DNA from: an uncultured Oscillospiraceae bacterium
GTDB lineage: Bacteria; Bacillota; Clostridia; Oscillospirales; Oscillospiraceae
Direction: 5' to 3'
Assembly (NCBI GenBank): GCA_934553255.1
Contig: CAKTEZ010000027.1
Span: 1-20,722, forward strand
Length of the DNA: 20,722 nt
Position 1 is the first letter of the stretch; each line of letters opens with the position of its first letter. Positions 7,295-14,106 of the stretch are shown piece after piece. Under the pieces are notes generated by a model. The model saw only the letters and a program-made list of their open reading frames with translations, did not search any database and was not told the origin of the DNA. The translations under genes and the position numbers were made by a program.

Positions 7295-7355
7295 TTTCTC
7301 AACACTCCTGTCTTTTTCTTTTTCGTTATTCTCTGAAAAAGATACTGATGGCCAT

Positions 7356-7384
7356 AGTATAAAGAAGCCGCGAAAAAATGGCAA
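7356..7384 (-). promoter_or_regulatory. Sigma-A promoter of yedE
   Basis: On the minus strand TTGCCA (7379-7384), a 17-base spacer and TATACT (7356-7361). The start site is near 7349 with a leader of about 55 bases. The promoter lies downstream of the terminator at 7402-7442, so yedE is expressed separately from csd/DUF3343. Confidence 0.78.
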
Positions 7385-7401
7385 ACGGATTTCTCCGAAG
7401 A

Positions 7402-7442
7402 AGCGGGGGATATCATCGGTTTTCCCGATGATATCCCCCGCT
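7402..7442. terminator. Terminator of the csd-DUF3343 operon
   Basis: An 18-bp perfect stem (7402-7419 with 7425-7442) and a 5-base loop. It lies 15 bases beyond the DUF3343 stop and ahead of the yedE promoter. The T tract is weak on the minus strand, so some read-through into yedE is possible. Confidence 0.8.
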
Positions 7443-7456
7443 CTTTTCCCTTTCCC

Positions 7457-7693
7457 TCACAGCTCCAGCTCGTAAAAGCCCTCGACCTCCAGCCCATCGG
7501 CGGCGGCGAGCGCTTCAAGCGCGGCGCGCATGGCGGTCTCCGCACGCCACGCCATGCCGCAGTCCGCGGTCAGCGCGCGCGGAACGGGAATGAGCCGCCC
7601 CGCAAGGCCGCGCGCGGCGCAAAGCTTCTCCATGCCGATGGCGGCGGCGGTGGTGTGAAAGGTGACGACCAGCCACAGCTTCTTCTCTCTCAT
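7457..7693 (-). CDS. DUF3343 family putative Se/S carrier protein
   Basis: A 78-residue protein of the DUF3343 type, with the typical opening in which a strand (KLWLVVTFHTTAAAIGMEKLC) leads into a helix, then GRLIPVPRALTADCGMAWR. The cysteine in ADCGMAW is the conserved candidate carrier residue. Family members occur next to cysteine desulfurases and selD and are annotated as putative Se/S carriers; no biochemical role is established to my knowledge. The ATG at 7693 overlaps the csd stop as ATGA, giving tight translational coupling with a likely donor enzyme. The frame is open far upstream inside csd, but that region is out-of-frame shadow. Confidence 0.85.
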   Translation of the reverse strand: MREKKLWLVVTFHTTAAAIGMEKLCAARGLAGRLIPVPRALTADCGMAWRAETAMRAALEALAAADGLEVEGFYELEL

Positions 7694-8823
7694 CGCGCCA
7701 GCTCCTCCACCGCGCGGATCGCCGCGTCGGTCTCCTCCTCCGTGTTGTACCAGCCGAAGCTGAAGCGCACCGCGCCCTGCTCCTCCGTGCCGAGCGCGCG
7801 GTGCAGCCGCGGCGCGCAGTGCGCGCCCGGGCGCGTGGCGATGCCGTAGTCCTCGCTCAGCGCGTCGGCGATCTCGCCGGAGCCGCAGCCGGCGATGTTC
7901 AGCGCGACCACCGCCGTGCGCTCGTGCGTAAAATCGCCGTAGACCGTCACATTCGGAAGCGCCCTCACGCCCTCGTAGAAGCGCCGCATGAGCGCCGTCT
8001 CGTGCGCGTGAATGGCATCGATCCCCGTCCGCATGACAAAGTCCAGCGCCGCACTCAGCCCCGCGATGCCGTGTCCGTTGAGCGTCCCCGCCTCGAGCCG
8101 CACGGGAAGCTGCTCCGGCTGGCGCTCGGAATAGGTCTGCACGCCCGTCCCGCCGACCTTCCACGGCAGAATGTCAAGGCTGCCGCGCAGACACAGCCCG
8201 CCCGTGCCCTGCGGCCCCATGAGCGACTTGTGTCCCGTGAAGCACAGCATGTCGATGTGCATACGCTCCATGTCGATGGGCAGCACGCCCGCGCTCTGCG
8301 ACGCGTCCACAAGAAAAAGGACCCCACGCTCCCGCGCGAGTCCGCCCACGCGCGCAAGGTCCACGGCGTTCCCCGTGAGGTTCGAGGCATGGGTGCAGAC
8401 AATGGCGCGGGTGTTGGGACGCAGGAGGCGTTCAAAATCCGCGTAGTCGATCCTCCCCTGCCGATCCGCCGGAACGAAGTCGAGCGAAACGCCGCGCTCG
8501 TCCCGCAGGCGGTAGAGCGGGCGCAGCACGGAATTGTGTTCTAAATCGGTGGAGATCACATGGTCGCCCGCACGGATAAGACCGTTGATGGCGATGTTCA
8601 GCGCCTCGGTCGAATTGGCGGTAAAGGCGACATGGTCGGCGCGCGGACAGCCGAACAGCGCCGCCGCTTTACAGCGCGCGTCGTAGATCGTGCGGGCCGC
8701 CGCCAGCGCGCCCTCGTGCGTCCCGCGCGCGCAGTTGCCGAAGCTCGTCATCGCGCGCACCACCGCGTCCACCACCTCCGGCGGCTTGCGGAGCGTGGTC
8801 GCGGCGTTGTCGAGATAGATCAT
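7690..8823 (-). CDS. Cysteine desulfurase, EF2568 type
   Basis: A 377-residue class V PLP-dependent aminotransferase-fold enzyme. Visible landmarks are YLDNAATTLRKP at the N-terminus, H96 in DLEHNSVLRP, D173 in LVDASQSAG, the PLP lysine K199 in FTGHKSLMGPQG, and the substrate-attacking cysteine C336 in RPGAHCAPRLHR. It releases sulfur from cysteine, or selenium from selenocysteine, as an enzyme-bound persulfide or perselenide. The EF2568 subgroup is repeatedly linked to selD and selenium-dependent hydroxylases. ATG 8823 is preceded by GGAGGAGAAAGGA. The longer reading (from 8916) would start upstream of the inferred promoter. It is divergent from lysR and translationally coupled to DUF3343. 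Confidence 0.92.
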   Translation of the reverse strand: MIYLDNAATTLRKPPEVVDAVVRAMTSFGNCARGTHEGALAAARTIYDARCKAAALFGCPRADHVAFTANSTEALNIAINGLIRAGDHVISTDLEHNSVLRPLYRLRDERGVSLDFVPADRQGRIDYADFERLLRPNTRAIVCTHASNLTGNAVDLARVGGLARERGVLFLVDASQSAGVLPIDMERMHIDMLCFTGHKSLMGPQGTGGLCLRGSLDILPWKVGGTGVQTYSERQPEQLPVRLEAGTLNGHGIAGLSAALDFVMRTGIDAIHAHETALMRRFYEGVRALPNVTVYGDFTHERTAVVALNIAGCGSGEIADALSEDYGIATRPGAHCAPRLHRALGTEEQGAVRFSFGWYNTEEETDAAIRAVEELAR

Positions 8824-8856
8824 GGTCCTTTCTCCTCCGCCTCTTGCTTTTTTGCC

Positions 8857-8885
8857 ATCATAGCACATTCGAACCGCTTTGAAAA
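8857..8885 (-). promoter_or_regulatory. Promoter of the csd-DUF3343 operon
   Basis: On the minus strand TATGAT (8857-8862) has an extended -10 TG one base upstream. A weak -35, TTTTCA (8880-8885), lies 17 bases away. An extended -10 with a poor -35 is typical of activator-dependent promoters, which fits control by the divergent LysR protein. Confidence 0.68.
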
Positions 8886-8949
8886 CGCATTTTTCCGCGC
8901 ATTCCGCAATTTTCATCGGCTTTTTCGATAACTTGTTCGCATTTTTCCG
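8886..8949. repeat. Two 12-bp direct repeats between csd and lysR
   Basis: CGCATTTTTCCG occurs at 8886-8897 and 8938-8949. The offset of 52 bp is about five helical turns. One copy abuts the csd -35, the other lies 9 bp before the lysR -35. An inverted ATCG...CGAT element lies between them. These are candidate binding sites for the LysR regulator, inferred from position only. Confidence 0.6.
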
Positions 8950-8958
8950 TGAAACGGT

Positions 8959-8987
8959 TTGACAAAGCCCTCTGCATTCTCTACAAT
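8959..8987 (+). promoter_or_regulatory. Sigma-A promoter of lysR (and probably selD)
   Basis: A perfect TTGACA (8959-8964), a 17-base spacer and TACAAT (8982-8987). The start site is near 8994, 30 bases before lysR. As only 36 bases separate lysR from selD and no selD promoter is evident, this promoter probably drives both. Confidence 0.85.
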
Positions 8988-9023
8988 GATAAAGGAAACA
9001 ATACCGCGCGGGAGGAAACGGGC

Positions 9024-9935
9024 ATGGACAACATCAATCTCCGGCAACTGGAAATTTTTGTCACCGTGGTGGACTGCGGCAGCTTTACCGCCGCCGCCGA
9101 AAAGCTCTTCCTCGCCCAATCCACCGTCAGCGGCAATGTACAGGCGCTGGAGGAGTCGCTCCGCACGGTGCTGCTGCGCCGCGTATCCAAGCGCCGGCTG
9201 ACCCTCACCGCCGACGGGCGGCGCGTCTACCATGACGCGCAGGAGATCCTCGCCCGATGCAGCGCCCTGCGCTCCGATGTGATGGGCGATCCGGCGCGCG
9301 AGCTGTCGCTGGGCGCCTCCACCGTACCCGCGCAGAGCCTTCTGCCGCACTATATGGCCGCCTTCGCCAAGGCGCGGCCGGACAGCCGCTGCACGCTCTC
9401 GTGCGGCGACAGCGCCGCGGTGCAGCAGCTGCTGCTCGACGGCGACGTGCAGCTCGCCTTCGTCGGCAGCGCCGACGACCGGCAGGACCTTATCTACGAG
9501 CCGATCGCCGAGGACCATCTCGTGATGATCACGCCCAACACGCCCCGCTTTGCGGCGCTGCGCGCACGCGGCGTGCTGGGACGCGAGCTGTTCGGCGAGC
9601 CGGTCATTTTCCGCGAACGCGGGTCCGGCACGCAGAAGCTTATCGACAACTATCTCACCGAAATCCGCCTTGATCCCCATGTGATCCACACCGCGGCGTA
9701 TGTTTCCGACCCCACCGTGCTGCAGCGGCTGGTGGCCGAGGGCGTGGGCGTTTCCATTCTCTCCTCCCTCGCGGTGGAGGAATATGCCGCCAGCGGCAGA
9801 GTTCTCCGCTTCGAGCTGGACGAGCAGCCCATCCGCCGCAGCATCTACATGGCGTGGCGCAAAAAAAGCTCCATGAGCGAGCTGGCCCGCTCCTTTGCCG
9901 ACCTCGTGCGGGAGCAGGCCGGAGCGGTCATGTAA
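9024..9935 (+). CDS. LysR family regulator, selenium metabolism-associated
   Basis: A 303-residue LysR-type transcription factor. A winged helix-turn-helix occupies residues 1-62 (LRQLEIFVTVVDCGSF, then AQSTVSGNVQALEESL). A periplasmic-binding-protein-like effector domain runs from about 90 to 295. ATG 9024 follows GGGAGG. The in-frame extension upstream overlaps the promoter and is rejected. It is divergent from csd and followed by selD, the arrangement of LysR proteins annotated as associated with selenium metabolism in Clostridia. It probably regulates csd and its own operon in response to a selenium or sulfur metabolite; the effector is unknown. Confidence 0.9.
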   Translation: MDNINLRQLEIFVTVVDCGSFTAAAEKLFLAQSTVSGNVQALEESLRTVLLRRVSKRRLTLTADGRRVYHDAQEILARCSALRSDVMGDPARELSLGASTVPAQSLLPHYMAAFAKARPDSRCTLSCGDSAAVQQLLLDGDVQLAFVGSADDRQDLIYEPIAEDHLVMITPNTPRFAALRARGVLGRELFGEPVIFRERGSGTQKLIDNYLTEIRLDPHVIHTAAYVSDPTVLQRLVAEGVGVSILSSLAVEEYAASGRVLRFELDEQPIRRSIYMAWRKKSSMSELARSFADLVREQAGAVM

Positions 9936-9945
9936 CTTTATTTTA

Positions 9946-9959
9946 CTTTCGAACGAAAG
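9946..9959 (+). promoter_or_regulatory. Small inverted repeat at the selD ribosome site
   Basis: CTTTCGAACGAAAG is a perfect 14-base palindrome directly upstream of, and partly overlapping, the AAAGGGG ribosome site of selD. In RNA it could form a 5-6 bp hairpin that limits ribosome access. Its significance is uncertain. Confidence 0.35.
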
Positions 9960-9971
9960 GGGATGACAGCC

Positions 9972-11018
9972 ATGGACAAGGAGCGCGATCTGCGTTTGAC
10001 GCGCATGACCTCGGCGGCCGGGTGAGCGGCCAAGCTGGGGCCGGGCGCCCTATCGACTATTTTAGCGGACCTGCCGAATGTGTTTGATCCGCGGCTGCTG
10101 GTGGGCTACGACAGCAGTGACGACGCCTGTGTATACAGCGTGTCGGAGGATGTAGCCGTGATCCAGACGGTGGACTTCTTTACCCCCATCGTGGACGATC
10201 CTTACCTCTTCGGACAGATCGCCGCGGCAAACGCCCTGTCGGATGTGTATGCCATGGGCGGCGTGCCGAAGCTGGCGATGAACCTGCTGTGCGTGCCGAG
10301 CTGTCTCCCGCTCGATATGGTCCGCGCCATTCTGGAGGGCGGACACGACAAGGCGGTGGAGGCTGGCTGCGTCATCGCGGGCGGCCACACCATTCAGGAC
10401 GACGAGCCGAAATACGGCCTGTGCGTCACCGGCTTTGTCCATCCGCAGCATATTCTCAAGAATGTCGGCGCGCAGCCCGGCGACGTGCTGGTGCTGACCA
10501 AGGCGCTCGGCGTCGGCGTCATCACCACCGCGCTCAAGGCGGAGCTGGCCTCGGACGAAGCCCGCGGCGCGGCGTACGCAAGCATGGCGGCGCTCAACGC
10601 CAAGGCAGCGCAGGCCGTGCGCGAAACGGCGAATGTCCACGCCTGCACCGATGTGACCGGCTTCGGTCTGCTCGGCCACGGCTACGAGATGGCAAGCGGC
10701 TCCGGCGTCACCATTCGGCTGCACGGCGCGGCGCTTCCGCTGCTCCCGCAGGCGGAGGAGCTGGCCGACATGGGCATCGTGCCGGGCGGCGCATACCGCA
10801 ACCGCGATTATGTCAAGCCGCACCTCAGGGTCCTTGACGGCGCGCAGCGCGCAAGGCTCGACCTTGCCGCCGACCCGCAGACCTCGGGCGGACTGCTCGT
10901 TTCTCTGCCGCGCGCGGACGCGGAGGCGCTGCTGGAAAGGCTGCGCGGCTTCGCGCCGTGGAGCGCCATTGTCGGCGCGGTCCTGCCGCAGGGCGAAACG
11001 GCGTTGGAGTTCGATTGA
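9972..11018 (+). CDS. selD: Selenide, water dikinase (selenoprotein SelD)
   Basis: A 348-residue enzyme, counting Sec, that makes selenophosphate from selenide and ATP for selenocysteine and selenouridine synthesis. Reading from ATG 9972, TGA at 10023-10025 falls at codon 18, inside MTSAAG-U-AAKLGPGAL. This aligns with the catalytic Cys17/Lys20 of E. coli SelD (here U18 and K21). Downstream are DDACVY, TVDFFTPIVDDPYLFG, ANALSDVYAMGG, AGGHTIQDDEPKYG, TDVTGFGLLGH and a C-terminal TSGGLL motif. Stopping at the UGA, or starting at GTG 10080, would give an enzyme without its active site. A SECIS-like hairpin follows the UGA. An in-frame ATG at 9963 touches the ribosome site and is less likely. Confidence 0.94.
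10036..10052 (+). promoter_or_regulatory. Putative bacterial SECIS hairpin in selD
   Basis: Starting 11 bases after the UGA, TGGGGC (10036-10041) pairs with GCCCTA (10047-10052), six pairs including one G-U. It closes a CGGGC loop that contains the GG expected in bacterial SECIS apical loops. The distance from the UGA is typical for SelB recruitment. Folding was done by hand; no bulged U is evident. Confidence 0.62.
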
Positions 11019-11173
11019 GCCGATCGTTTTTCTCCTTTTCATTTTCTGTCGTTTTTTACAAAACTTACCGTTGTTCGTTTCGCATACCGCCGAAATTTTC
11101 GGCAAAGCTATGTTTGCGATACCCAAAAAGACGTATCCAACCAACACGAACAAACGAAAAGGAGAAAATCATT
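11019..11173 (+). other. Intergenic region between selD and the spore protein gene
   Basis: An AT-richer 155-base gap. It contains a T-rich stretch after selD that follows only a weak 4-bp hairpin, and the 15-base palindrome GCCGAAATTTTCGGC (11089-11103). Forespore (sigma-G) expression is expected for the downstream gene, but I found no convincing sigma-G pair of boxes. The ribosome site AAAAGGAG is at 11157-11164. Confidence 0.5.
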
Positions 11174-11371
11174 ATGTCCAGCAAGAATACCAACAAGCTC
11201 AATGTCCCTCAGGCCCGCGCCGCGATGGATAAGTTCAAGATGGAAGCCGCCAGCGAAGTCGGCGTCAATCTCAAGGACGGCTACAACGGCGACCTGACCT
11301 CCCGCGAGGCCGGCAGCGTCGGCGGCCAGATGGTCAAGAAGATGATCGAGAGCTACGAGAAGAGCCTGTAA
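11174..11371 (+). CDS. Alpha/beta-type small acid-soluble spore protein
   Basis: A 65-residue SASP that coats and protects DNA in dormant spores. The family landmarks are VPQARAAMDKFKMEAASEVGV, containing the germination protease recognition region (EAASE, residues 24-28), then SREAGSVGGQMVKKMIESYE near the C-terminus, matching the conserved GSVGG-(EQ)M block. ATG 11174 follows AAAAGGAG by about 9 bases. The frame is open upstream into selD, but those codons overlap selD and lack a ribosome site. It stands alone, with a 20-bp terminator directly after it. Expression in the forespore is expected from the family. Confidence 0.95.
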   Translation: MSSKNTNKLNVPQARAAMDKFKMEAASEVGVNLKDGYNGDLTSREAGSVGGQMVKKMIESYEKSL

Positions 11372-11384
11372 GGAGCTTCTTAAC

Positions 11385-11429
11385 GCAAGAGAGGAGGTCC
11401 GCGCAAAATGCGCGGACCTCCTCTCTTGC
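11385..11429. terminator. Bidirectional terminator between the SASP gene and livF
   Basis: A perfect 20-bp stem (11385-11404 with 11410-11429) and an AAAAT loop, between convergent genes. It is the longest hairpin in the window. The plus-strand side is followed by ATTTGCTTT. Confidence 0.9.
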
Positions 11430-11448
11430 ATTTGCTTTCGGCGCACGC

Positions 11449-12159
11449 TCAGCCGCCGAGGTAAGCCTTGCGTACCGCGTCGCTCGCCATCAGCTCCGCA
11501 CCGGTACCGGTGAGGGAGATGCGGCCGGTCTCCAGAACATAGGCGCGGTCGGCGACGGAAAGCGCCGCCTGCGCGTTCTGCTCCACGAGCAGGATGGTCG
11601 TACCCGCAGCGTGCAGCTCGCGGATAATATCAAAGATCTGTTCGACCAGAATGGGCGCGAGACCCATGGACGGCTCGTCGAGCATAAGAAGCTTCGGCTT
11701 GCTCATGAGCGCGCGGCCCATGGCGAGCATCTGCTGCTCGCCGCCGGAGAGCGTACCGGCGATCTGGCGGCGGCGCTCGGCAAGGCGCGGGAAGCGCTCG
11801 TACACATCGGCAATGCCCGAGGCGACGGTGGAATTGGGGCGGGTGTACGCACCCATCTCCAGATTTTCCTCGACGGTCATCTGTAAAAAGACATGACGCC
11901 CCTCGGGGACCTGCGCGAGACCGTGTTCAACGATCTTGTGCGGCGCGACGCCCTTGAGATCGTGTCCCTCAAAGACCACGCTGCCGGACTTGGGATGCAG
12001 AAGGCCGGAAACGGTGTTCAGAATGGTGGATTTGCCCGCGCCGTTCGCGCCGATGAGCGTGACGACCTCGCCCTCGTTGACCGCAAAGGAAACGCCCTTG
12101 ACGGCGTGGATGCTGCCGTAATAGACATGGATGTCGTTGACCTGTAAGATGCAGCTCAT
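11449..12159 (-). CDS. livF: Branched-chain amino acid ABC transporter, ATP-binding protein LivF
   Basis: A 236-residue cytoplasmic ATPase. Walker A GANGAGKST is at 37-45, the Q-loop region at VPEGRHVF, the ABC signature LSGGEQQ at 137-143, Walker B LLMLDEPSMGL from 157, and the H-loop region at LLVEQNAQAAL, where Q/N replaces the usual His, as is normal for LivF. Its length matches the family. The ATG follows GGAGG by 8 bases and lies 3 bases after the livG stop. It powers import together with LivG on the LivHM pore. Last gene of the liv operon, ending at a bidirectional terminator. Confidence 0.95.
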   Translation of the reverse strand: MSCILQVNDIHVYYGSIHAVKGVSFAVNEGEVVTLIGANGAGKSTILNTVSGLLHPKSGSVVFEGHDLKGVAPHKIVEHGLAQVPEGRHVFLQMTVEENLEMGAYTRPNSTVASGIADVYERFPRLAERRRQIAGTLSGGEQQMLAMGRALMSKPKLLMLDEPSMGLAPILVEQIFDIIRELHAAGTTILLVEQNAQAALSVADRAYVLETGRISLTGTGAELMASDAVRKAYLGG

Positions 12160-12162
12160 CGT

Positions 12163-13005
12163 TTACGCCTCCTTCTTCCGGCCGAGGTATGCCTCAATGA
12201 CCTCGGGGTTATTCTGAATGTCGTCGGGCGAACCCTTGGCAATGATGCGCCCGAAGTTCAGCACGGCGATGCCCTCGCAGATGTTCATGACGAGGTTCAT
12301 GTCGTGCTCGATGAGCAGCACCGCGATCTTAAAGGTGTCGCGGATGGAGCGGATATTCTCCATCAGCTCCGCCGTCTCGCTGGGGTTCATGCCCGCGGCA
12401 GGCTCGTCGAGAAGCAGCAGGCAGGGATTCGTCGCCAGCGCGCGGAGGATCTCCAGACGGCGCTGCGCGCCGTAGGGCAGGCTGCCCGCCTTGGCGCCCG
12501 CCAGATGCTCCATGTTGAAGATAGAGAGCAGCTCCATCGCGCGCTCATGGACCACGCGCTCCTCATGCCAGAAGCGCGGCAGGCGAAGAATGCCCTCGGC
12601 CATGTTGTAGTGCATCTGCGTGTCCATGGCGGTGGTGATGTTTTCCTCGACCGTAAGGTTCTGGAACAGGCGGATATTCTGGAAGGTGCGCGCGATGCCC
12701 GCACGGTTGATCTGCGCGGTGGTCAGGCCGTGAATGTCCTTGCCGTTGAGCAGGATGGTGCCGTGGGTCGGCTGGTAGACACGGGTGAGCAGATTGAAGA
12801 TGGTGGTCTTGCCCGCGCCGTTCGGCCCGATCAGCCCCGCGATCTCCGTGCGGCCGATGGTAATGGTGAAATCGTCCACCGCCTTAAGGCCGCCGAAGGT
12901 GACGCCGAGGTCGATGCATTCGAGAACAGGCGATTTATCCGCGTCGCGCTCAGGCAGGTACGCCGTGTTGCGGACGACGGGAACGAGTTTTGTTTTCTGC
13001 GTCAT
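12163..13005 (-). CDS. livG: Branched-chain amino acid ABC transporter, ATP-binding protein LivG
   Basis: A 280-residue ATPase. Walker A GPNGAGKTT is at 60-68, TFQNIRLFQNLTVEEN follows, the LivG-type signature LPYGAQRRLEI is near 176-186, Walker B LLLLDEPAAGMN starts near 197, and the H-loop is in LLIEHDMNLVM. The first 27 residues, before the ABC core, form a short extra N-terminal segment. The ATG follows AAGGAGG and sits 2 bases after the livM stop, so it is translationally coupled. It pairs with LivF to drive transport. Confidence 0.95.
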   Translation of the reverse strand: MTQKTKLVPVVRNTAYLPERDADKSPVLECIDLGVTFGGLKAVDDFTITIGRTEIAGLIGPNGAGKTTIFNLLTRVYQPTHGTILLNGKDIHGLTTAQINRAGIARTFQNIRLFQNLTVEENITTAMDTQMHYNMAEGILRLPRFWHEERVVHERAMELLSIFNMEHLAGAKAGSLPYGAQRRLEILRALATNPCLLLLDEPAAGMNPSETAELMENIRSIRDTFKIAVLLIEHDMNLVMNICEGIAVLNFGRIIAKGSPDDIQNNPEVIEAYLGRKKEA

Positions 13006-13007
13006 GG

Positions 13008-14096
13008 TCAGTCCTCCTTATCTTCGGCGCTGTGCCGGTGCGGGAGCAGCTTTGCAAAGAAGGTCTTGAACTGCGGGTTGTTGGTGGCGAGCATCACGAG
13101 GATCAGCACGATGGCGTAGACCAGCATGCGGTAGTCCGCGAACTGGCGGAGCGCCTCGGGCAGAACGGTCAGCGCGGCGGCAGCCAGCAGGCTGCCCCAG
13201 ATATTGCCGAGACCGCCGAGCACGACGAACACCAGAATGAGGACCGAGGTGTTGAAGTTGAACTTGACCGCCTGCAGCGAGGAGTAGTTCAGGCCGTAGA
13301 GCGCGCCGGACGCGCCCGCGAGCGCGGCGGAGGTGACAAACGCCATGAGCTTATACTTCGTGAGGTTGAGGCCCACGGACTGCGCGGCGATGGGGTTGTC
13401 GCGGATGGCCATGATCGCGCGGCCCGCGCGGGAGCGCGTGAGGTTGAGCACGATGACGAGCGTGACCATAACGAGGATAAAGCCCGCCGTAAAGGAAGCG
13501 ATGGTCTTGGTGCCGGTCGCGCCCTGCGCGCCCTTGATGATGGCATAGCCCGCCGCGTCGAGGCCGAGATCGTCGACGGTCTTGGTGCCGGAGGGATTGA
13601 AGAGAATGTGCAGGCCGTTGGAATCGTAGCCGACGAGCAGGCAGTTGATGAGGTCCACGATGATCTCGCCAAAGGCAAGAGTCACGATGGCAAGGTAGTC
13701 GCCCTGCAGCCGCAGCACCGGCGTACCGACCAGCACGCCGACGATGGCGGCAAAGATGGCGCCGACCGCCATGGCGACGGCAAGGCGGACGGGCGCGCTG
13801 GGGATCGCGGTGAGCAGGCTCTGCGAGGTGATAACGCCCGCGAACGCGCCCACGCTCATGAAGCCCGCGTGACCGAGGCTCAGCTCACCGAGAATGCCGA
13901 CGGTCAGGTTCAGCGAGACGGCCATGGACATATAGCAGCAGATCGGCACGAGCAGGCCGAGCGTTTTGCGGTTGAGCGCACCGCCGTCCTTGAGGACGGT
14001 CAGCACGACGAACGCCGCGATGACGCAGAGGTAGGTCGCAAAATCGACCTTGGTGGTCTTTTTCAGGGACTTGAATTTCGTTGTCAGCTTTGTCAC
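13008..14096 (-). CDS. livM: Branched-chain amino acid ABC transporter, permease LivM
   Basis: A 362-residue polytopic permease. Characteristic segments are GILGELSLGHAGFMSVGAF, LRLQGDYLAIVTLAFGEI and AIRDNPIAAQSVGLNLTKYKL (EAA-like loop contacting the ATPases). GTG at 14096 is chosen as start. It follows GAGGTGG at ideal spacing and lies 10 bases after the livH stop. An in-frame ATG at 14126 would add ten residues that overlap livH and has no ribosome site. About eight to ten membrane segments. The extramembrane stretch between GDYLAIV and the EAA loop (about 210-250) is larger than in short LivM proteins. Confidence 0.9.
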   Translation of the reverse strand: MTKLTTKFKSLKKTTKVDFATYLCVIAAFVVLTVLKDGGALNRKTLGLLVPICCYMSMAVSLNLTVGILGELSLGHAGFMSVGAFAGVITSQSLLTAIPSAPVRLAVAMAVGAIFAAIVGVLVGTPVLRLQGDYLAIVTLAFGEIIVDLINCLLVGYDSNGLHILFNPSGTKTVDDLGLDAAGYAIIKGAQGATGTKTIASFTAGFILVMVTLVIVLNLTRSRAGRAIMAIRDNPIAAQSVGLNLTKYKLMAFVTSAALAGASGALYGLNYSSLQAVKFNFNTSVLILVFVVLGGLGNIWGSLLAAAALTVLPEALRQFADYRMLVYAIVLILVMLATNNPQFKTFFAKLLPHRHSAEDKED

Positions 14097-14106
14097 AGTC
14101 GCCACC

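Noticed and set aside
6359..7336. A 325-codon plus-strand frame opposite yedE
   Set aside because: Charged low-complexity shadow of a membrane-protein gene, without a ribosome site or recognisable motif.
8949..9023. N-terminal extension of the LysR protein
   Set aside because: The region contains the TTGACA-17-TACAAT promoter; ATG 9024 has a GGGAGG site and a standard LysR N-terminus.
10080..11018. A shorter selD starting at GTG 10080
   Set aside because: It has no ribosome site at that point and loses the catalytic Sec/Lys segment encoded in frame upstream across the UGA.
11083..11112. Sigma-G promoter of the SASP gene
   Set aside because: CATACC and GCATA-like strings exist but no pair with correct spacing and sequence was found.
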